This document shows positions 58,148 to 64,000 of a stretch of 64,000 nt of DNA, in pieces. The notes beneath the pieces were generated by a model. The model was not told the origin of the DNA. It searched no databases and saw nothing but the letters and a program-made list of their open reading frames with translations. The position numbers were made by a program, and so were the translations under genes. The first letter of the stretch is position 1. Each line of letters opens with the position of its first letter. Source of the DNA: Schizochytrium sp. CCTCC M209059 (taxonomy: Eukaryota > Sar > Bigyra > Thraustochytrida > Thraustochytriidae); the NCBI GenBank assembly GCA_000818945.1, contig KN805419.1, positions 5,659-69,658 on the forward strand, read 5' to 3'.

Positions 58148-61100
58148 ATGGACCTTTTCGCCCAAGATCTTTTGGGCGGAGACCCCGAGGAGATGGACAA
58201 GATCCGCAGTGCTGTCGCGGAGGAGACGCTGAGCAGCGCAGAGGCACTGCATAGGGCCGCGCGCGCCCTCGAGAAACTCGTGGAAGACCGCCCAGACGTC
58301 GCAAAGGACATCATGTGCGGCGTCGTTGTGCTTGCTCTCGTCAAAGAGACGCCTTCGAAGCTTCTCGTCGACCTCAAAGCGGGCAGCCCAGGTCCTGGCG
58401 GGACTATGCGACCGAGCGCAAAGGCCAACGAGGAATGCTCCGGCGATGGGCCCAAGGCCGATATCCGGGTCATCTTTGAGGCAGAGGAACAGTTCCGGGG
58501 GGTCATGTCACGGCGCCTCGAGTTCGCCAAGCTCATGCAGCTAGGACAAATCAAGATCGAAGGAGCCCTCCGCGCCAAAATGAAACTTATGGGCCTCGCA
58601 GACGTTGGCAAACGCCTCGAACGCGAAGCGCAGGCTCGTCAGAACGAGGCTGCGATGGCCTCGATTTCTTGGGAAAATGAACCTTTGCGCGGCAACTATC
58701 GTGGAAATCTGGAAAAGAAGAGCGAATGGCTGAAAAACTGGAACCAGCGCTACTTCACGCTAGAATGGGATCCGTTTAATCGACCGACGCTATCCTATGC
58801 CCCGCGACAAGGCGACCCGCCTCGTAGTGTTGTAGAATTGCACTCCTCGTGCAGCGTCGAGGCTCGCGTAACGTCGCGTCGCGACAAACTTGGCCAAGCC
58901 GCCTTTGCCCTCATTGATCGACGCTCTGGAGAAGATATTCTCGTGCTCTGCGCGCCCTCTGACAAAGCTAGGGCCATCTGGCTACGTAACATTAAGGCAG
59001 CTATCACCGCGCGGGCTCGGGCAAGGACGCAAGCTGCTACAACGGCTTCGATCGCCGGCGACTCCCTGCCCCCTACACCGCGCCGTCTCGAGACCTCCTC
59101 ACTTGGGGGCTCCTTCCGCGAGCCTCGAACGGCAAAAGCAGCAACCCACGGCCTCGGCGGATCCGAGGCAACAACGATTACTGACCACCGTCTCGACACG
59201 AACTCTAGCCTTTCTCCCAAGCTTGAGGCTGAACTCGCAGCGCAGCTTGTCGCAGCGGGTGTAGAGTCCCACAGCACATTCCTTCTTCGCAAAATTGGAT
59301 GGCGTCTCGTCCCTCTTCTCGTTGGCGCTGGCATTGCGCTTAACGCGCTTGCGACCATGGAAGAAGGAAATAGATATGATCCAGCTGGCCCTTTGCCTAC
59401 ATCGGCTGTGGCTTGCACGAGCACGCACTTTTTGCAGTCTACGTTTACTTCTGCATTATCATGGGTCTCGTCGCTCCCGGCTTGGCAGACCTTGAGCAAC
59501 TGGTCTCAAGGTTTTGATTCGGGGTCTCTTCTTCCTCCATGGGTGTGGTCAACCATGAGCTTCCCTTTCCGTCGCTGGCCAAGGGCCGCGCTTGTGCTCG
59601 CATCAGGATTTGCAGCACGTTTTGTGTGCACGTCTCCTGTCTTCACACTCGCACGACGTCGCTTTACTGTGCTTTCATTGGCTGCAAGGCTCATTGTGGA
59701 CCTGAAAATTACAGAGCTCAAGACGCGCGACATGCCACCCGTACACGCGGACGCGACGTGGCGTGTCAAACATCGAGCGGTTGCCGAACAAGTCTACGCG
59801 GGCGCTCTCAGTCTTGGTGGTCTCTGGGTCAAGCTTGCGCAGCACATGGGCGCGCGGGCGGACGCCATGCCTGAAGGTATTGTCAACGTCCTTTCCCGTC
59901 TACAAGACGCGGTCCCGCCCACGCCTTTTGCAAAGCTGAAACCCCATCTTGAGCGCGAGCTCGGGCAGCGCATCGAGGACGTCTTTGAAGACTTTCAAGA
60001 GACCCCCATTGCCGCAGCGAGTATTGGCCAGGTGCACACGGGTCGACTTCGCTCTAATGGCGCCCATGTCGTGATCAAGGTGCAGCACCCAGGCGTAGAT
60101 CGCCTCTTGCGGCAAGATGTGCAAAACATGGGGCTCATTGCAACCTGGATTAGTGTCGTCGACTCCAAGTTTTCGGGCCTTGTGCGCGAGGTCGTGGACC
60201 ACTGGCGGAAAAATGTGCTTAACGAACTCGACTTTCTCAACGAAACCGAAAACATGCGCTGCGTCGGCGCCAACCTGGCGTCCTGCGATGATGCGTACGC
60301 CTCCGTGCCGACTGCAATCGACGAACTTTGCACACGTCGAGTCATCACGATGCGCTTTGTGCGTGGTTGCAAAGTGACGGACTTTGAAGGTCTCGCAGAA
60401 ATTGGCGTGATTGGTTTGAGCGCGCGCACGGCGCTTGCAGACGACCTCTGCAACGCCTTTGCACACCAGATCTTTATTGGAGGCCTTGCGAACGCTGATC
60501 CTCATCCAGGAAATATACTGGTGGCCAAACGGGAAGATGTTGCCAACGGAGAGATTATGAGACTACCAGCATGTGCGCCTTCGCAAGACACTAAAAGGGC
60601 CGTTCCCGTTATCCTCGACTTTGGACTTGCTTTGCATATTCCAGACAATGTTCGCCTTGGCCTCGCGCGGCTCGTGCTGGCTGCCTCACAGCTTGACGCG
60701 GGGGGCATCTTTGAGGGTAGTGACCGTCTGGGTATTAGACTTACGCGTGAAAACCTGCTCAACGACTTTGGCGATGTGCAGCATTTGCTACGCGATACTG
60801 CGCCGCCCGAGGAGTCGCGACGAGAGACGGTGGAGCGGATTGAGATTGGCAAGCGAAAGTGGGAGGAGCAAAATTTTGAGATCCCCATTGAATCCTTTCC
60901 ACCCGAGCTTGTTCTCATGGTGCGCTCGCTCAATCTTCTTCGGGCACTTTGCTCATCGCTTGAAGTGCGGCAACCCTTTGTTCGAACGCTTGCATCTTGG
61001 GCTCGTCGCGCTCTGCTCGAGCGGTATCCTGCCCCGGAGCGACCACTCTTGGCGACGGGACTCAAGCACATGGTGGGTAAGGGCCATCTCGCCACTCTTA

Positions 61101-62284
61101 TTCAAGACGCAATCCGCGGCTGCAAGGACCACGTCACGGGTATTCAGGTGGCTGTCCTTGGACCTGGCACACAGGAACGTGTTTTGGTTGCCGCAGGGCA
61201 GCTCTCACACGTAGATCGCCGCCCGGTGTCAACGTCGACGCTCTTTCCTAGCAAGGCACTCGCGCAGTCGTTGACCCAAATGTGCGCTTACAATGTTTTC
61301 GCTCGGCGTGGTGCGAGGGTGTTGAAAGAGGAAACGGCATTGCTCTCGGGAGATCTCTCGCAAGTATCCTTTGACCCCACGGCCGTCCCTGAAGACTTTG
61401 AGACCAAGAATGCCGGAGACTGGGCGTCGCATCTGCAATTCTTTCGCTCCAATGTCGGTGCAGATGCAGATGCAGATGCACCGGGTCTTGGAGCCGAGCT
61501 TCCTTACGAGCTTTCGCATCTAGCCTTTTCATGGGGATGGGCCGTCATGGCTCTGCTGCAGGAGAACGATAGCGACGCCGGCGAAGAATGTGTTCTCGCA
61601 AAGGAAGCGCGCCGCCTGGGCGGTGATGGTCTGCGCGTGGGTCTCGAGTCAGTTCAGGAGGCCGAGCGTCTCCTGGAAACGGGCGCGCTCGCTCAGTCGT
61701 CTTTTCCCGTTGAACGTTTGCTTGAGCAGCACGGCATTCGTGACGTGGGCTCCATGGGTGCCACAGAAACCCTTCAGGTTGGTGACGCCAACCCGTTGTC
61801 CATGGTCTCAGAGACGGTTCCGACGCTCAAGGGCAAGGAATTTTGGGCCGACCCGCGCATTGCCAATCTCCCGAGGCTCGCAGGGGCTTGCCTTCCTGCC
61901 ATGAATGCGCTGTGTACTGCAGAAGCACTCGCACAGACGCTGCACAGCCTGGCTGTCAGCGAAAAGTTGGATAGCAAGGCCTCTTTGGAGGGTAAGGCTG
62001 CCGACCACATTCGCACTTTAGCAATGTCAAGCAGCAAGAGCGATCCTTTTGCTGCCGGGCATGTGGGCCTCCGTCAGTTCAAGTTTAGTGGCAAGGACGG
62101 TCATTCGCAGACGACCGCAATCGGTCAGATTGCCTTTGGTGGCAACGCCATGCTCACCTTTCCCGACCATTCTCTTACCGTGTGCGTGCTTGTGAACGAA
62201 CTGAGCATGGACGCGACACCCACGCAGGCATGTCTGGATGCGATTTACCAACACCTTGGCTTATCCCCCGAGGGTGACTTTTAG
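58148..62284 (+). CDS. PH domain - ABC1/UbiB kinase - degenerate beta-lactamase fusion
   Basis: 1378 aa from the ATG at 58148, intronless. Order: helical N-terminus; a PH domain at about 180-288 (GNLEKKSEWLKNWNQRYFTL to AIWLRNIKAAI); two hydrophobic helices near 382-402 and 473-495; an ABC1/ADCK/UbiB atypical kinase with the KxGQ-like WVKLAQHMG (Ala for Gly, about 560), the loop AAASIGQVH (623-632), the nucleotide lysine in VVIKVQHPG, the catalytic NADPHPGNIL (782-791) and DFG (VILDFGLAL); and a C-terminal beta-lactamase/esterase-like domain (about 1000-1374). ABC1-beta-lactamase fusions are known in plants and algae and concern lipid or quinone metabolism. Here SxxK, YxN and HxG are all altered, so the last domain is probably not a hydrolase. 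The PH domain suggests membrane targeting. Confidence 0.88.
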   Translation: MDLFAQDLLGGDPEEMDKIRSAVAEETLSSAEALHRAARALEKLVEDRPDVAKDIMCGVVVLALVKETPSKLLVDLKAGSPGPGGTMRPSAKANEECSGDGPKADIRVIFEAEEQFRGVMSRRLEFAKLMQLGQIKIEGALRAKMKLMGLADVGKRLEREAQARQNEAAMASISWENEPLRGNYRGNLEKKSEWLKNWNQRYFTLEWDPFNRPTLSYAPRQGDPPRSVVELHSSCSVEARVTSRRDKLGQAAFALIDRRSGEDILVLCAPSDKARAIWLRNIKAAITARARARTQAATTASIAGDSLPPTPRRLETSSLGGSFREPRTAKAATHGLGGSEATTITDHRLDTNSSLSPKLEAELAAQLVAAGVESHSTFLLRKIGWRLVPLLVGAGIALNALATMEEGNRYDPAGPLPTSAVACTSTHFLQSTFTSALSWVSSLPAWQTLSNWSQGFDSGSLLPPWVWSTMSFPFRRWPRAALVLASGFAARFVCTSPVFTLARRRFTVLSLAARLIVDLKITELKTRDMPPVHADATWRVKHRAVAEQVYAGALSLGGLWVKLAQHMGARADAMPEGIVNVLSRLQDAVPPTPFAKLKPHLERELGQRIEDVFEDFQETPIAAASIGQVHTGRLRSNGAHVVIKVQHPGVDRLLRQDVQNMGLIATWISVVDSKFSGLVREVVDHWRKNVLNELDFLNETENMRCVGANLASCDDAYASVPTAIDELCTRRVITMRFVRGCKVTDFEGLAEIGVIGLSARTALADDLCNAFAHQIFIGGLANADPHPGNILVAKREDVANGEIMRLPACAPSQDTKRAVPVILDFGLALHIPDNVRLGLARLVLAASQLDAGGIFEGSDRLGIRLTRENLLNDFGDVQHLLRDTAPPEESRRETVERIEIGKRKWEEQNFEIPIESFPPELVLMVRSLNLLRALCSSLEVRQPFVRTLASWARRALLERYPAPERPLLATGLKHMVGKGHLATLIQDAIRGCKDHVTGIQVAVLGPGTQERVLVAAGQLSHVDRRPVSTSTLFPSKALAQSLTQMCAYNVFARRGARVLKEETALLSGDLSQVSFDPTAVPEDFETKNAGDWASHLQFFRSNVGADADADAPGLGAELPYELSHLAFSWGWAVMALLQENDSDAGEECVLAKEARRLGGDGLRVGLESVQEAERLLETGALAQSSFPVERLLEQHGIRDVGSMGATETLQVGDANPLSMVSETVPTLKGKEFWADPRIANLPRLAGACLPAMNALCTAEALAQTLHSLAVSEKLDSKASLEGKAADHIRTLAMSSSKSDPFAAGHVGLRQFKFSGKDGHSQTTAIGQIAFGGNAMLTFPDHSLTVCVLVNELSMDATPTQACLDAIYQHLGLSPEGDF

Positions 62285-62414
62285 AAAATGAGAAAAAAGG
62301 AAGATGATGGCCGTGTTGATTTTGCTCGACAGACAAAAAAAAATTGATATGGGAAGACACACTGATGAGAGAAAAGTAAATGCAAAAGCAACAAAGCAAA
62401 ATACAGAAAGATAA
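62285..62414. other. Short convergent spacer
   Basis: 130 bp between converging genes, A-rich, presumably both polyadenylation regions. Confidence 0.5.
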
Positions 62415-63037
62415 TTACTTGGGGAAGAAGCGAGCTGCTACGCGATGCGCGTCTTCACATGTCACCACCCTAATGCCTCGTTCCGCATCAAGAGTTCGTG
62501 TAGCAAGACACGCAGACGGGCCAGGAATCTCAGTAAAATTAGTCTTGATTCCTGTCTCCACAAAGTCATCCCCTTCGTCTTCATCGTTCTCGATGTCGCC
62601 GGCATCGGCTGCATCTACTTCTTGCTCATCATCACCGTCTAGCATGCTTGCGTGAAGTTTCTCTTGAAATGTGAGAAGCTGGTCCTGAACACAGAGAGCC
62701 ACGTGCACGAGCTCACCTTTGTCTAATGCACGCAACGCCGCCTCGCGCGAATATTTGGTGTACTCTGTGCCGCGAAGGAGCACCTCGAGCTCTACGGGCA
62801 AATCTTCAAGGAACAAGGTGAGCAGTTGAGACTTGGACATGCATTCGTAGATGTTCTGACGCGCTCCTGTGTGAATCTCAAAGGCAGGGATGCCTCCGCG
62901 CACGGCGAGAGCGTCCTCCTCGCGTTTCGACTCGCTTTGCTTCCAAGCGGGCGGTGTGCCCTTGCACGCTTCGATAGCGCGGTCCACAGAGTCCTTGCGC
63001 GGGAGTTCCCCTTTTGTTTTTTGGTTGACATGATTTT
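62415..63037 (-). CDS. Unrecognised acidic protein, 5' exon unresolved
   Basis: The frame is open from about 63074 to the stop at 62415 but has no ATG before 62840, so at least one upstream exon is likely. A plausible acceptor (GATATCAG) gives an exon start at 63037, and a strong donor (GTAAGT at 63087) follows an ATG at 63100, but joining them directly creates a stop codon; the true structure is therefore unresolved. The protein is about 200 aa. It has a predicted helical middle (KSQLLTLFLEDLPVELEVLL and DQLLTFQEKLHASML), a very acidic stretch (DIENDEDEGDD) and a C-terminal segment FTEIPGPSACLATRTLDAER. No family recognised. If ATG 62840 is used the product is 141 aa. Confidence 0.55.
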
Positions 63038-63100
63038 CTGATATCAGCTCATTGGAGCGCGACGTCCAGCGCAATCAAGAAACTTACACTTGGTCGGCAT

Positions 63101-64000
63101 GCTGGAGACAGGGTCGTCCGCGCAGTCTCCACGTCGGCGTCGCAGCCAAGCAAATGGGAAAAAGGAGAGGGCGTAAGAGATGTAGAACTTTTGCTTGCCG
63201 GCGGTCCTGTTATACACAGCGACAGCGGCTGCGGCCCGCGGCGGTAGAAAAGGGTTGTCCAAGAGCGCTTACGTTCGCACATACAATGGAACACACACTT
63301 TTGAGAACATTGGCAACTTTCCGTTGTAACGATGTTGGAAGAGTATGTTGTCGGCCAGTCAACAGCGCTTGCTTGCGTTCAGGCCGGCTGCCACTCTCGT
63401 CGCACACACGTACGTCAAAATTACCTGCTCAGTCGCCGTGGCCCTGGCGGCTCCCCGCCCCCCTCCCCCTTGTTTTTTTTCTTTTCCTATCTCTGGGCAT
63501 TATGATGCTTAGGCCTAGTGGCCGGGTCATCGTCGCACCATTCTTCGAGTGCAAGCGCTGAGGCGAGAAGTACTCTAGATTTTCTGCGGAAAGAATGAGA
63601 TACGGGCCACGCCAGGCCATGCCAGGCCACGCCAGGCCAGACCATACTAAGCGAGCGATCGACCGACCGACTAGCCGCCTCCTTGAGACGATTTGGCACA
63701 TAAGCATTGTCACATGTTCCAAATCACACAGCCACCCTTGCCTGCAAAATTTTCTTTGGCCTGCGTCTCAAAATATGCACGTTGTTGTCGCTGTATTATG
63801 CAGCGCGGTCATAACGGAAGTTTGAGAAGAGCGCCCGTGCTATTTCGGCACAGGACAGCACGCTATTCGTAGCCGCTACTACCGTAAATGATAGTGTACC
63901 GTTGAAGAAAACATCTCGTGACAGTGATCCATCGATGCGTTACTAGAGTCACTGACAGCTGGGCAGACATCTGACGCCGCGGCCGCGCAACCCGATCTGA
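63101..64000. other. Right-end spacer
   Basis: About 0.9 kb. It contains GCCAGGCCAC repeats (63608-63640), a TAGGCCTAG palindrome at 63512 and ordinary A/T-rich sequence. No gene can be supported; the promoter of the 62415 gene should lie at its left end. Confidence 0.5.

Overview
This 64 kb window is eukaryotic nuclear DNA from a free-living protist with a compact genome. Genes are long, mostly intronless and lie close together on both strands, often in convergent or head-to-head pairs. Three introns can be defined precisely (205, 64 and 509 bp, all GT..AG). Coding DNA is GC-rich, and many spacers hold long pure microsatellites. The gene set fits a zoospore-forming stramenopile, most plausibly a labyrinthulomycete (thraustochytrid): a flagellar WD-repeat protein (CFAP52 type), an ABC1-kinase/beta-lactamase fusion, a secreted sulfatase, a trypsin, a Kir channel and a class C-like receptor. 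The taxonomic call is inference from gene content and architecture, not from a marker gene.

Layout. 1-810: non-coding, with a 147 bp tandem duplication. 811-5522: UBA3 (NEDD8 E1, minus), PRMT3-like arginine methyltransferase (plus), and a small BLUF-fold/TEX47-like protein (minus). 6072-15392: one uninterrupted reading frame for a 3106-residue protein ending in two EF-hands. 15669-21407: a Rod/KNTC1-type kinetochore protein. 21755-25187: a Kir channel (minus) head-to-head with a secreted amidase (plus); a decayed copy of the Kir 3' end lies just beyond its stop. 25433-27469: two small paralogous genes (77 and 76 aa) in a gene-poor stretch. 27761-28050: a (GAA)97 tract. 28649-29236: a broken membrane-protein gene. 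29462-36014: IPK1, a tRNA-Lys(UUU) with a displaced acceptor strand, an acyl-CoA synthetase and a sulfatase, all minus. 36015-38449: gene-poor, with repeated CCGGCTC motifs. 38450-45434: a seven-TM receptor, a MORN protein, a TGS1-type cap methyltransferase and CFAP52. 46121-49008: cytosolic ArgRS. 49261-53040: a trypsin gene bracketed by two 97% identical direct repeats of about 0.33 kb. 53701-57539: two F-box genes head-to-head across a (TTTC)n tract of about 550 bp. 58148-62284: a PH-ABC1-kinase-beta-lactamase-like fusion. 62415-63100: an unrecognised protein with an unresolved 5' exon.

No operon-like logic links the genes. Most are housekeeping: neddylation, arginine methylation, kinetochore, snRNA/snoRNA cap hypermethylation, inositol phosphate and tRNA charging. 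The most unusual items are the displaced tRNA acceptor strand, the Kir filter with Ala in place of the second Gly, the fusion whose beta-lactamase-like domain has lost its catalytic motifs, the conserved 77-aa paralogue pair, and the repeat-bracketed protease.
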